Shown: piece after piece, positions 54,304-64,000 of the stretch
Layout of the letters: each line of letters opens with the position of its first letter
How positions within the stretch are numbered: the first letter of the stretch is position 1
Source: Kiritimatiellota bacterium B12222
GTDB lineage: Bacteria; Verrucomicrobiota; Kiritimatiellia; SS1-B-03-39; UBA6053
Direction of reading: 5' to 3'
Assembly (NCBI GenBank): GCA_029719485.1
Contig: CP120722.1
Coordinates: 372,001 to 436,000, forward strand
Length of the DNA stretch: 64,000 nucleotides
The notes under the pieces: model-generated
What the model was told of the DNA's origin: nothing
Database searches by the model: none
Seen by the model: only the letters and a program-made list of their open reading frames with translations
Program-made: the position numbers and the translations under genes

Positions 54304-54370
54304 CATATTTACCCTTCGAACCCAATGACAGTTCAAATACCCACCCAAAAAAGGGAGGGGGAATTCAAAT

Positions 54371-54391
54371 CGACTTCATGCGATGAAGTCG
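54371..54391. repeat. Perfect 9-bp hairpin
   Basis: CGACTTCAT pairs with ATGAAGTCG across a GCG loop, within the gene-free stretch 54304-54684. Its role is unknown. Confidence 0.7.
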
Positions 54392-54449
54392 TGCTGAGTA
54401 AAGAGCAGAGATCAATCGAATCTGTTTACATCTTTTTCGTGCCTTTCTT

Positions 54450-54489
54450 GATTTTTCCATCCGTGGGCCTGCCCACGAATGGAAAAATC
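54450..54489. repeat. Long two-part hairpin
   Basis: An outer 11-base arm GATTTTTCCAT pairs with its complement. A single mismatch follows, then a 7-bp inner stem CGTGGGC/GCCCACG and a 2-base loop. It covers 40 bases in the gap before the end of the propeller-protein gene and may terminate it or be a small palindromic repeat. Confidence 0.7.
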
Positions 54490-54684
54490 ATAAACCCACA
54501 TTCAACTTTTGAGGCCTCTCAAGCAGGCTGTGCTACTCGGGCAGGACTGGACATCTATTCGTCTGTGTGAATGCATCATCCATCAACGAAAGAGCCGTGG
54601 AAGAGACTTCAAAGACTACCTTTCAACCTAGCTATATATCCTGATCAGGAGTTTACGCCCTCATAGGGACATAAAAAAGAGATC

Positions 54685-56064
54685 TTAAGGAATAGCTTGC
54701 GTAATCTCCACCTGCCAAAAGAGAGGACTACTGGGATTCACGATACTCCAATCAAGTGGATTTCCAGTACCGGATTTGGCCGCGCCCGCATTTACCCATC
54801 CACCCTCATTCATCAAATTGTCATTCGAAATCAATTGATAGCTATAGCCCAGAACTGAGGTATCTAAATGAAGATCAATATCTACACCATCGGGGGTAAT
54901 GCTCAGGGTATGAAGCGTAATGGTAAAGTCTTCGGAAACCACTGCACTATAAACGCCGTCTAATTGAGAAACCGCTTTTACTGTCAGGGTTGCACTCACA
55001 TCAAAGGGTGATGCATATTCCATATCCCCATCATCCGGTTCACTGCCATCCGTGGTATAAAAAGTGTACTCACTACCCGCACCAGGCACCACCGTGACTT
55101 CAATGGGAGTAAAGGACGTGGTTTCTGTGGATTGAATCTGGGGAGCCAGCACCTCAGCAGCGCCGGCAATAATGACGCTATCTCCCACCAGCGCAATATC
55201 ATTGCCTTGATCTTCGGCAACCACCGCTCCGGCTTCATTTAAAATCGTGACACTACTGTCCGTAGAACTATCGACGGATAACAGCACCCGTTGGGTTCCA
55301 CCGATCAACCATTCATTATCTGCCGTAGCGACCACGCCATTCAAATCTTGCGTTACCGTTGCAGATAAAGCCGAAAAGCTTTGGCCTTGATCTGTAGAGA
55401 GTAAAACCGTTCCTGCTTCACCCACAGCCAATATATTACCCGCAGCATCTACAGCTACCCCATTTAATACTGGGGTAAACGGAGGCAACGTGGAAGCCAC
55501 CCAATTGGCGCCGCCATCGCTTGAGTAGAAAGCTTGCCCATCAAATAGATCTCCTCCTACCGCAACCCAATTGCTGCCAGTTCCTGTAAACACAATATCG
55601 TTCATACTTTCCATGCCCACGGGACTGACATCTTCCCAAGTCACCCCATTATCAGTGGATCGAAAAATAGCGTCTCCTACCGCATGCCAAACCGAGGCCC
55701 CATTACTCGAGACCGCTCGAAGGTCGCCAATAATTGCAGGAGTACTCTTTTCATCCCACACTAAAGGATCGATCGAAAAATCAGACACAAAAATAACTCC
55801 GTCAGTCCCTACCGCAATCACCGTTTGACCACTCACTCCTAAGCCAAACAAAGACTCATCATGATCAAACAATTCACTGTAGGAATTTCCTGCATCAATG
55901 GACTGCATGACTTCCCCTTCATCGGTCAGGGTCAGTGCCCCGGATCCATAAGCAATGATATCCGTAAAGCTCTGGTCAGACCCTTGTGGACGTTGCGCGA
56001 ACAACCGCATTCCCCCAGTGGAGAACATCAAGCCGAGTAGAATAGTAGTAAAGAATCTCATCAT
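54685..56064 (-). CDS. Secreted beta-propeller (YCF48/BNR-like) protein with chitobiase-type C-terminal domain
   Basis: The 459-residue protein has a signal peptide ending GGMRLFAQ, then several blade-like repeats with the Asp-box-like phrases IFRSTDNGVTWEDV, AFYSSDGGANWVAS and VLLSTDQGQSFSAL, as in YCF48/BNR sialidase-like propellers. Near residues 310-375 there is FYTTDGSEPDDG, the hallmark of the chitobiase/beta-hexosaminidase C-terminal (CHB_HEX_C_1) domain. Its ATG overlaps the stop codon of the giant repeat protein by four bases (ATGA), so the two are co-translated. It may bind the giant protein or a surface glycan. Confidence 0.82.
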   Translation of the reverse strand: MMRFFTTILLGLMFSTGGMRLFAQRPQGSDQSFTDIIAYGSGALTLTDEGEVMQSIDAGNSYSELFDHDESLFGLGVSGQTVIAVGTDGVIFVSDFSIDPLVWDEKSTPAIIGDLRAVSSNGASVWHAVGDAIFRSTDNGVTWEDVSPVGMESMNDIVFTGTGSNWVAVGGDLFDGQAFYSSDGGANWVASTLPPFTPVLNGVAVDAAGNILAVGEAGTVLLSTDQGQSFSALSATVTQDLNGVVATADNEWLIGGTQRVLLSVDSSTDSSVTILNEAGAVVAEDQGNDIALVGDSVIIAGAAEVLAPQIQSTETTSFTPIEVTVVPGAGSEYTFYTTDGSEPDDGDMEYASPFDVSATLTVKAVSQLDGVYSAVVSEDFTITLHTLSITPDGVDIDLHLDTSVLGYSYQLISNDNLMNEGGWVNAGAAKSGTGNPLDWSIVNPSSPLFWQVEITQAIP

Positions 56065-59000
56065 GGTGCGGTGTAGTTAATGGGGGTTCCACCAGCATAA
56101 CTGGTGAGGAAGGCGCTGGTATCCACATCGTAGATATTCAATGTGTTGTTCAAGAGGAGGTTGGCAATCGTGGTATTGATATATGCCACAACTGCATGAT
56201 CCGAGGTGATATTGGTTCCGGAATATCCGGGTTTCACTTTAATCCCCAGCAAGGTAGCGCGCAGGATGGTGGAGCTTCCCGTACTAATAATACGGGCTAA
56301 TTCCAATTCTTGAGCTTTCAAGGTCAACACCCCATTGGTCGAACGGATCAACGAATTAGAGGCTTCCATGGAAATATAACTTCCCGCTTGCATACTCAGG
56401 TTACCTGAAGCGTAGTTTTCAACCAAACCAAAGACCACCAACGCATGAGGTGAAGTAATATTGATACTGCCCGTCCCTTCTGAAATTCGGAAGTTATCGA
56501 GGAAGCTTTGTACATTATTGGGAGCGCGTAATTCGAGGGTGAGATTCCCTGTACGGGTAATGGCTGAGAATCGTGCGCCCTGCAGAACGAGACGACTCAC
56601 TCCGGATAAGGAAATCCCTGTATCTAAGAGGAGTCCAATACTGCCTCCACTCTGCATCAGCGGAACGTTTCCTAAGCCTGCACCTTGTACATTCAATAAT
56701 CCATCAGAGACCTGAACATCAATCATGCCCGTACCGGAATGAACCAATCGACCGGTCTGGATTAAATTACCATTATCTACGATCAACTGAATTTTTCCTG
56801 AGCCCGACGTGGTGGTAATCCCATCCACGGTGACGTCACCTTCCACTTGATAGGCCTGTGAACCCGTTGTGGACGATGCGGTAAATTCATCTGCGGCGAT
56901 GGTGATCGGATTTGTATTCACAGTTCCGGCACCACTTTCAACCTCAATGCTCACCTCACCATTCTCAGCATTCACATACGGATCGGTAATCGACCCCGAC
57001 TGCTGAAGGCTATCAACTTCAATCCGGATACTTCCGTTATCCGTCACCAAGCGGGTCCCTAAGGTTACCGCCGCATCAGAGATCCAGACGAAAGTACCGA
57101 CACCAGGCACTACGGCCACCCCATTGTAAGAGGTCAATTCAGCTTCATTCATCTTCAGGGTCAAGGTATCGCCTGTAGATTCATTGATCAGACGTAATCC
57201 GTAACGGCCGACCACCAAATCATCGAGTTCGTAAATTTCAGTCACAGCACCTGCATCGACATCTAAGCGATCGGCGTCAGTGAGCACAGGCAAAATCGCG
57301 CCATCGGCACTCAAACGTACGGCTGCACCTTTGATTTCATGCGTCGCCCGACTGGTCGAGACCGCATCAATATTTCCGCCGGCCTGTAAATCCACGCCTA
57401 CCGCGCCATGAAGAAGACCGACGGTCATATCTGTTCCACTCTGAAGCTGAACTCTTCCCGTCGTGGCTTCAATCACACTTGCTTCGCCCATCACCAAGGT
57501 GGTCAAGGTGCGAACCTGAACATTTCCGGTTGCGGAAGTTACGACAACTGCATCCGACATAAGCATGCTCGCGGTAGTGATCCGTAAATCACGTCCAACG
57601 GAGATATCGGCCTGCAGATCGGTGATGCCCGCAATCGTGAGGTAGGCCCCACTGCTGGCCGTCAAACTAATCGGAGCTGTGAGAGTAACATCACCCAACG
57701 CATTGAGATAAAGATATCCATGTCCGCTGAGAGTAAGCCCACTGAGAGTGGTGGCGGATTGTAGATTCACAAATACGTTTCCGTCTCCTTGGCTATCCAC
57801 AGTTAACTCAGCGGCATCCACTTCAATGCCACCTGAACCGGTGCTACCCAATCCGGTAAGTGTCGTCACGGTGGCAACGGCAGCGGTACGAATATCAGCT
57901 TCCGCATCTCCTCCATCCAAGAAGCGACCTGCAAGTGACATCAGGGTTACACCCAATGGTGAAGCTACACCATGTTGTGACGCATCGGTCACACCACCGG
58001 CCGTAACCGCAATGGATCCAAGGGCTGCATCATCGGCTTCACGAACAAACACCGTTCCAGTCTCACTGACTACACTCAAAGCATCGACTTGCGACGCTAA
58101 AGGACTACCCAAGGTGCCAATGTCACCCTCAGCATTCACCCGTAAGTTAGTGGCGGTGATCAATCCCGACGTCTGCGTAATCGTGCTGGTCGTTAATAAA
58201 GAAACATCTGTCGCGGTGATGGTACCGAGATCGAGTACTCCTTCCGCAGAAAGACGTACATTGCCTACTACAGAGATGGGTTCATCCACCGTAAGGAAAT
58301 CATCAGACAGGATCACCACATCTCCACTGACCAGCGTTTGAATTCCGGTCAACACATCGCCAGTGGCCATACCTGTTACCGTAACACTACCAATTTCAAG
58401 GCCTTCATTATCTGAGAGAAGGATATCTCCGTTCGTACTCACTGCAGCCAAGGTATCGACCCGTGTAATCAAATAATGACCTATTTCGCCGACACCGTTG
58501 GTGGCTTCAATCCGAAGAGCACTCGCATCAACATTCAAGGTCGATCCAACGGTCTTCAACACTTGATTTCCAGCAAGTAAAGCCACCGTACCACTGGTAA
58601 TCCGTCCTAAGGTAAGATTACCTTGCGCACCCATCAAAACGGTATTGGCAGTATCCGTCACAATATCCGATTGTTGATCAGCCGCATTTCCAGGCGTAGC
58701 GAGGTTATCCACCGCACCCACTTCAACATCTCCGGTATCCGCAATGAAGATATCACCGGATGTACTATGAGCGCTGAGCAGCTCAACATCTGTAACCAAC
58801 GGAACCAACACCGTACCGATATCCCCCGTAGCATTCAACAGCAGAGCCGTCGCTTCCACATTGGGGGTAGAAACCGTATTATTTAAAATATCCGTCGCAG
58901 AGAAAAGATTTACAATATCTCCCGCGATCGTGCCTAAGGTAAGCGTATCTCCTGTGGTCAATACCACGTCTCCACCGGCAGTAGCCCGTAGATCAGAAAG

Positions 59001-62000
59001 AGCCGCATCTGTTAGCACGGTCGTTCCAGCATTCGCGGTGAATTCTGTCACCGAAACTTCCACTTCGCCAATGGTCAAGGCATCCAGTTCGGTGATAAAG
59101 ATTCCCCCGGCCCCGGCAGAGCCACTCAAAGTAGAAACGGCAGTGGTCAATCGACGTGCCGCCGTGCCCAGTCCATTTGCCGCCACGATGCGTAATTCCG
59201 TTGCCGTGACATTGCGGATGGTCCCGGTGGCATTGAATACAGATCCAGAAGTGGAAAGAATCGAAACTTCAGCAGCCGTCAAGGTACCTAGAGTCACATC
59301 ACCATCTCCAGAAATGCGCAAACTGGAATCCATCGCTTGAACTTGGGTCAACCCGGTCATGCTCACGGCACCGCCGGCTCGTAAAGAAATAGTTCCTGCA
59401 GTGGCCGTACTGATGGTTACAACCCCTACTCCCGCAGCGATATTGTCACCCGCCACCACAGTGATGTGACCTGTTCCTGAAGAGATGCCACTGTTGACCG
59501 CCACATTTACAGGCGCTTCCAAACGTATACTTCCGGTTCCGTTAGCTTCCACCGCAAGGAAGTCCTCGTCGCCCCCATCATTCAAGGTGATGGATCCTGC
59601 CAAGGTCACCAAAACGATGTCGCCATTGAGTCCGGTCGTCAAATCAGGTTGCGACGCATCGATCACAGACGTCGTGGCCGCGGTGCTTCCTACTTGAGAA
59701 GTCGTGACCGTCACACCGGTAACTGTCACATTATCGCTTTCCGTTAAAAAGATATCGCCGGTAGCAGAGGAGGCGCTGAGGGTAGCGGCAGCAATACGTA
59801 GATGGGAAGCCGCAGATCCAATACTTTGGGCGGCAGAGATGCGCAATCCACTGGTGCTTACATTTACGCCCGTACCCGCAACTTTGCTAATCTCTCCACT
59901 GGTACTGATCAAAGAGCTGTTGGTCGCGGTTAACGTCGCCACCTGAATATTGCCATCAGCCAACAAACGTAACGATGCACCTGGAGCGGAAATCGTGGCC
60001 GTCTGGTTCATGGAAATTGAACCACTACCCGCGTCTACAAATACAGAACCACTGCCCGTCGTCGTCACATCCACATTCGCCGTTAGGTCCACCCCATTGC
60101 CAGCGATGAGACTGATATGACCTGTTCCAGAACTTACATCCTGAGAAATCGTTACTTGAGTATCCCCATCCAGCAGAATATTGCCGCTGCCATGTGCCGA
60201 TACCACATCAGAAATCGTTACAGATCCTGCGAGCGATACCAATACAATCGGACCGTTACTGCCCAAAGTCTTGATGCCACTTAAGCTCGCTGCCGTTACT
60301 GAGGAAGTGGTCGCATCATTCTGAACTTCCTGCACCACAACCGCATTACTGCTCACGCCAATATCGCCCGTCGCCTGCAAATAAATGCCTCCGGAGCTGC
60401 TCACCGCAGACACAAAACTCGCGGTAACCGTTAACGGATTGATACCCGTTCCGATATTCGACTGAGATTGCAGACGAAGGAAAGTGCCCTCAAAATTCAA
60501 TGTAGAACCCGCTGCATTGATCACCTGTCCATTTGTGGAAGTAACCGCTGCAGATGTACCCACTAAATTCCCCAGCGTCACATCTCCAGAACCCTGTAAG
60601 AACAGACTGGAGTTTTCAGCGCTGACCGTCGCAGTACCCAACATGGTCAATGCGGCACTCTCTGCCCGCAAATAAACGGTGCCTGTGGAAGCTGTCGTAA
60701 TGTCAGCATTCACATTCAATGCCCCGAAAGCACGCAAGGTCACATGACCGCTTGCCGACTCAACATCCGCATTTGCGGTAATATCTTGCGCCGCATAAAC
60801 CCGAACGTTTCCACTTCCGTCTGCAGATACCGCGATCCCATCGCTGTCAGCACCATCGGCAAGTACCACAGAACCACTACTGGCTCGTAAAACAATGGAT
60901 CCATTGCTGTTGGTGCTGAGATCACTAAGGGTTTCATTGGGCATGGCCTGTAAACTACCATCTGTGATCACCCGCTGAATGGTAATATCAACAACATCAA
61001 CTGTCAGCCCAATTTCATTCACCACGTTCATGCCACCCGCACCAGCTTCACCCGCAATGCGACCAACCCGTGTACGGAATGCTGAAATAGGAGAAACAGG
61101 GGTTAAGGTTCCGACACCACCATTTAAAGCAGACAACAATAACTGAGAGCCGATCACTTCCTGATCAAAGGTTGTGGAACCCGCACCTAAAATATATCCA
61201 ACCAATGTTCCTATGGCTACTTTTCCTGAAGTGGTGATCCCCCCTAATTTAATCCCAGAGGCCGCCGCGATGGCCACATTACCCGTACCCGCGATAAAAC
61301 GAGATTCAGCTTCGGCCATCACCGTTGATGTACTGAACACATGCAGTTGACCTGCACCACCTGTGCGCACTTCAATTTCAGTCGCCAATTCAAAACTACC
61401 AACACTTTGCAACGTAATACTTCCAGAGCCACTGGAGATATCCGCGTCCACATCTAACACATCTGCGGAGTTAATTAAAATATTCCCTGCCTGACTCGCA
61501 CTAATCTCATGTCCGGCAAGCACATTGATTTCGCCCGTTACATTTTCGACCACAATGGTTCCAACAGATCCACCCGACTTGAGACCACTTTGCGCAGTTA
61601 CGGGTGTCGCCACCACAGAGCCATCCATTTGAACCACTTGCGTAGACGCTTGGGTGCTGCCGATGTCCAAGGCTGTGGATTCAGTCACATACATTGCGCC
61701 ATTGGTCGTGGCGGCTGAGAGCGTACTCACATCAATTTCAAGATGATTGTTGCCCGTAGCGATGTTTGTTCCCGCTTTTAACCGTAGGCTGGTAGCAGAG
61801 ATATTGAGGTCCCCAGCATTGTTATCCAAAATGGCCGCCGTATCCGAAGTCACAGATACCTGGAGGTTCGTGGTGATCTGCGCGAGAGAAATGGTGTTTT
61901 TCGCTTTGAGGACAATATCACCGTTTTCAGCAATTAACTCACTTCCCGCAGCTTGGGTAATGCCGCCATTTGAAGAGAAGAGAGACAAGCTGCCCACACC

Positions 62001-64000
62001 AGAGCTTTCAACGAAAACATCCGTTGCCAACACCATCCCCCCATTTCCGCGTAAGGTAAGATGACCACTTCCCGCCATGATCGAATCATTTAAAGTAAGC
62101 ACGGCATTGGTAGCTGAACTTTGTAAGAAAAGATTTCCACTACCGGTCAGATACACACCGTATTCCGCATCAAGGGGATCTCCCCCAGTCAATACGGTCA
62201 GATTGCCGGCAGAGGTCATGGACACCGATCCGCCTCCCAAGGACTGCAAACCGTAAACCGGATTCACAACCGTGGACGTTTCAACGCCAGCAATATCCAA
62301 GAGCGCAACCGCGCCCGAAACTTCACCGATCTCCACAGCAGATAATTCGTTTAGCACCATGCTGCCCGTGGTCACCTGCACCGCCAATAGATTTACATCA
62401 ATATCGATAGCGTTGTAGGGACTCAAAATTCCAATACCCGTACCGGAGAGGATCTGCAATTCATCTGCGATCACATCCGTGTCGGTATCGCCATTATCCA
62501 ATAGTTTTTCACCCACATCCAGGGCAACCAATCCGTTAACCGCTTGTACAGAAGCTATGACAAAGTCGTTGGTTGTTTCCACCCGGATATCGCCATTGTC
62601 GGTTTTAAATTGGGTTTGATCATCCATGGTCAGGGCTGCACCCACCACCACTTGCAGATCACCATTGCTACTCAAGACTTTCGCAGCAATGCCATCGCCG
62701 GCACTTGGCGCAGATTCGGGTGTAGTGATCCAATTCGCCGCCGCAGCGATAATCAAACTGATCGCGCCATCTTCAGAACTCACATCCGCATACGCATTTA
62801 AACTATTCGCTGAGATAAAGATTTTCCCCGCACCTTGCGTGCTCACCACAGAGCCATCCGCATCGCCATCGTTAAGATCTAAGGCACCGCTCACCGACAT
62901 CAAAATATTGCCTGCTGTCGTAGAAACGATATCCGCCTGATCTGCTTTCACAAAGGCAGGGTCTGTGGTGACACCTAAAATGTTCACCGTATCAACCGTC
63001 ACGCCCACAGCAGTCACATCCACATCACCCGTGACATCCAACTGAATATCATTTACGGCCAAGGCAGAAAGCGTGTCCGCAGTCAACGCAATGGGATGCG
63101 CAACCGACCCAATGGCCCCACCGGAGTGCAAACGTAAACCGGAAGAAGTCAATTGCAGTGCAGGCGCAGCCGCATCCACCAAAAGATCGCCATCCGTCAT
63201 CAATGATAAATCACCCGTGCCTGTATCTACGCGACTTAAGGTCATGGCACCTACAGCATTCAACGCCGCATGATCATCTGATACTGTAATCACCGAGGCC
63301 GGATCTTGAGTGAACACTCCTCCGGATTGCATCAAAAGCGTACCACCAGAAACATCCAAGTTTCCAATCAACAACGTGTCCAAGGTGGACGTAATTTGTG
63401 CCGATCCATTGGTGATTTCACTATCACCATTCAAGGTCAACGTTCCACCCGTGCTCAAATGGAAGTTACCATTCACTGCAATGGTGGGATCCGTGACGGA
63501 GAGCTCTACCGTTAAGGCATCGCCTACTTGAAGTACGGTATTGCCATCCCCATTGGTTAATTGGCTTTCATTCCATGTACCCGAAACCGTAGATTTATCC
63601 ACCTGAGCAAATTTCACGCTCACACTGGAATTTCCAATAATGAGAGCATCTAGCTCATTCACGGCCAAATCGCCCACCCCAGCACTGGCATTTAATCGGG
63701 CAACATCCGTGATGAATGCTTCGTTGGCCGCAGTTAACGATCCTACAGATAGGGCCGCATCCACTTGCAAGGTTCCCGTCGTAACCGAAGTGCTCCCATC
63801 ATTGGCAGCGCGGAGTACCGAACCTGAAGTCGATTCAATACGCACATCCGCATCAGGCGATAGGACATGTGAAATCAATACATTGCCCATGGCCTGTAAA
63901 AGCACATTGCCTCCATCCGCATCCAAGGTCATGGCCGCATTCATGGAAAGAGATCCACTCGCCGCCACCCCTACATCGCCACCCTGGGTATTGATATCCA
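56061..64000 (-). CDS. Giant extracellular repeat protein (3' part, runs off the right edge)
   Basis: At least 2,640 residues of one open frame are visible, and the frame continues past position 64000, so the true start lies outside. The sequence is low in charged residues and rich in Gly, Ser, Thr, Val, Ala and Leu, with short strand phrases such as GDVTLGTL, GNILLDGD and SGSITLND, typical of beta-helical filamentous-hemagglutinin-like surface proteins. Larger repeats of about 211-218 residues recur several times in the middle; each starts near a TLSAxxxxGxIFxxE-like phrase. The C-terminal end (GGTPINYTAP) has no beta-barrel, no PEP-CTERM tail and no LPXTG motif, so how it is exported and held is not evident. 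PVC genomes often carry such giants. Confidence 0.85.
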   Translation of the reverse strand, partial: DINTQGGDVGVAASGSLSMNAAMTLDADGGNVLLQAMGNVLISHVLSPDADVRIESTSGSVLRAANDGSTSVTTGTLQVDAALSVGSLTAANEAFITDVARLNASAGVGDLAVNELDALIIGNSSVSVKFAQVDKSTVSGTWNESQLTNGDGNTVLQVGDALTVELSVTDPTIAVNGNFHLSTGGTLTLNGDSEITNGSAQITSTLDTLLIGNLDVSGGTLLMQSGGVFTQDPASVITVSDDHAALNAVGAMTLSRVDTGTGDLSLMTDGDLLVDAAAPALQLTSSGLRLHSGGAIGSVAHPIALTADTLSALAVNDIQLDVTGDVDVTAVGVTVDTVNILGVTTDPAFVKADQADIVSTTAGNILMSVSGALDLNDGDADGSVVSTQGAGKIFISANSLNAYADVSSEDGAISLIIAAAANWITTPESAPSAGDGIAAKVLSSNGDLQVVVGAALTMDDQTQFKTDNGDIRVETTNDFVIASVQAVNGLVALDVGEKLLDNGDTDTDVIADELQILSGTGIGILSPYNAIDIDVNLLAVQVTTGSMVLNELSAVEIGEVSGAVALLDIAGVETSTVVNPVYGLQSLGGGSVSMTSAGNLTVLTGGDPLDAEYGVYLTGSGNLFLQSSATNAVLTLNDSIMAGSGHLTLRGNGGMVLATDVFVESSGVGSLSLFSSNGGITQAAGSELIAENGDIVLKAKNTISLAQITTNLQVSVTSDTAAILDNNAGDLNISATSLRLKAGTNIATGNNHLEIDVSTLSAATTNGAMYVTESTALDIGSTQASTQVVQMDGSVVATPVTAQSGLKSGGSVGTIVVENVTGEINVLAGHEISASQAGNILINSADVLDVDADISSGSGSITLQSVGSFELATEIEVRTGGAGQLHVFSTSTVMAEAESRFIAGTGNVAIAAASGIKLGGITTSGKVAIGTLVGYILGAGSTTFDQEVIGSQLLLSALNGGVGTLTPVSPISAFRTRVGRIAGEAGAGGMNVVNEIGLTVDVVDITIQRVITDGSLQAMPNETLSDLSTNSNGSIVLRASSGSVVLADGADSDGIAVSADGSGNVRVYAAQDITANADVESASGHVTLRAFGALNVNADITTASTGTVYLRAESAALTMLGTATVSAENSSLFLQGSGDVTLGNLVGTSAAVTSTNGQVINAAGSTLNFEGTFLRLQSQSNIGTGINPLTVTASFVSAVSSSGGIYLQATGDIGVSSNAVVVQEVQNDATTSSVTAASLSGIKTLGSNGPIVLVSLAGSVTISDVVSAHGSGNILLDGDTQVTISQDVSSGTGHISLIAGNGVDLTANVDVTTTGSGSVFVDAGSGSISMNQTATISAPGASLRLLADGNIQVATLTATNSSLISTSGEISKVAGTGVNVSTSGLRISAAQSIGSAASHLRIAAATLSASSATGDIFLTESDNVTVTGVTVTTSQVGSTAATTSVIDASQPDLTTGLNGDIVLVTLAGSITLNDGGDEDFLAVEANGTGSIRLEAPVNVAVNSGISSGTGHITVVAGDNIAAGVGVVTISTATAGTISLRAGGAVSMTGLTQVQAMDSSLRISGDGDVTLGTLTAAEVSILSTSGSVFNATGTIRNVTATELRIVAANGLGTAARRLTTAVSTLSGSAGAGGIFITELDALTIGEVEVSVTEFTANAGTTVLTDAALSDLRATAGGDVVLTTGDTLTLGTIAGDIVNLFSATDILNNTVSTPNVEATALLLNATGDIGTVLVPLVTDVELLSAHSTSGDIFIADTGDVEVGAVDNLATPGNAADQQSDIVTDTANTVLMGAQGNLTLGRITSGTVALLAGNQVLKTVGSTLNVDASALRIEATNGVGEIGHYLITRVDTLAAVSTNGDILLSDNEGLEIGSVTVTGMATGDVLTGIQTLVSGDVVILSDDFLTVDEPISVVGNVRLSAEGVLDLGTITATDVSLLTTSTITQTSGLITATNLRVNAEGDIGTLGSPLASQVDALSVVSETGTVFVREADDAALGSIAVTAGGVTDASQHGVASPLGVTLMSLAGRFLDGGDAEADIRTAAVATVTTLTGLGSTGSGGIEVDAAELTVDSQGDGNVFVNLQSATTLSGLTLSGHGYLYLNALGDVTLTAPISLTASSGAYLTIAGITDLQADISVGRDLRITTASMLMSDAVVVTSATGNVQVRTLTTLVMGEASVIEATTGRVQLQSGTDMTVGLLHGAVGVDLQAGGNIDAVSTSRATHEIKGAAVRLSADGAILPVLTDADRLDVDAGAVTEIYELDDLVVGRYGLRLINESTGDTLTLKMNEAELTSYNGVAVVPGVGTFVWISDAAVTLGTRLVTDNGSIRIEVDSLQQSGSITDPYVNAENGEVSIEVESGAGTVNTNPITIAADEFTASSTTGSQAYQVEGDVTVDGITTTSGSGKIQLIVDNGNLIQTGRLVHSGTGMIDVQVSDGLLNVQGAGLGNVPLMQSGGSIGLLLDTGISLSGVSRLVLQGARFSAITRTGNLTLELRAPNNVQSFLDNFRISEGTGSINITSPHALVVFGLVENYASGNLSMQAGSYISMEASNSLIRSTNGVLTLKAQELELARIISTGSSTILRATLLGIKVKPGYSGTNITSDHAVVAYINTTIANLLLNNTLNIYDVDTSAFLTSYAGGTPINYTAP

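Noticed and set aside
57748-63531. Plus-strand ORFs of up to 197 codons antisense to the giant gene
   Set aside because: They mirror the repetitive composition of the giant gene and show no independent features.

Overview
The window looks like chromosome from a PVC-superphylum bacterium, most likely in the Verrucomicrobiota / Lentisphaerota / Kiritimatiellota group. The basis is the 16S gene (its 5' third reads GAATCATTCACAATG where many bacteria differ, and its 3' end has a normal anti-Shine-Dalgarno), a PEP-CTERM protein, a DUF2723 membrane protein, an H-X9-DG type pseudopilin, many starts with weak or no Shine-Dalgarno, and a giant low-complexity surface protein. I could not run a phylogeny, so the rank below superphylum is uncertain.

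Layout. 0-13 kb is mostly metabolism: a GltD-like flavoprotein with extra ferredoxin clusters, a YidK-like Na+/solute symporter, phosphomannomutase/phosphoglucomutase, a small secreted protein coupled to a cysteine-less FmdB-like protein, a DUF2723 membrane protein, monomeric NADP isocitrate dehydrogenase coupled to an MFS carrier, and type I DAHP synthase with a GNAT enzyme. A 70-bp tandem repeat follows at 12.7 kb. 13-22 kb carries HU-terminator-lysS-lolC-lolD, a YceH homologue, an MMPL/RND exporter and an APC permease.

22.3-30.9 kb is the most unusual part: a tightly coupled minus-strand operon in the order TolC, periplasmic adaptor, GAF-HlyD, PqqD/M50/HlyD, truncated SecA-like ATPase. No ABC ATPase and no RND pump are encoded in it. 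I read it as a candidate non-canonical envelope-spanning export machine in which a SecA-type motor and an M50 membrane protein stand where an ABC exporter would be expected. Just upstream of it in the minus-strand direction lies a VWA protein-histidine kinase-response regulator operon (31.5-35.1 kb), separated by a gene-free stretch that contains a compact GC-rich element.

35-43 kb: a large secreted helical-repeat protein, hisB-hisH-M42 aminopeptidase, and a three-gene glycan set (acyltransferase, PglC-like sugar transferase, DegT aminotransferase). 43.3-48.9 kb: one complete rRNA operon on the minus strand with tRNAs in the order Ala, Ile, boxA-like sites and a candidate promoter. 49.5-54.3 kb: a small glycan-degradation locus (GH5 lipoprotein, secreted protein, pseudopilin; LacI regulator; PEP-CTERM protein). 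Two identical-half-site palindromes lie in its two promoters and are the probable LacI operators. 54.7-64 kb: a beta-propeller/chitobiase-domain protein translationally coupled to the 3' part of a giant repeat protein of more than 2,600 residues that runs off the right edge.
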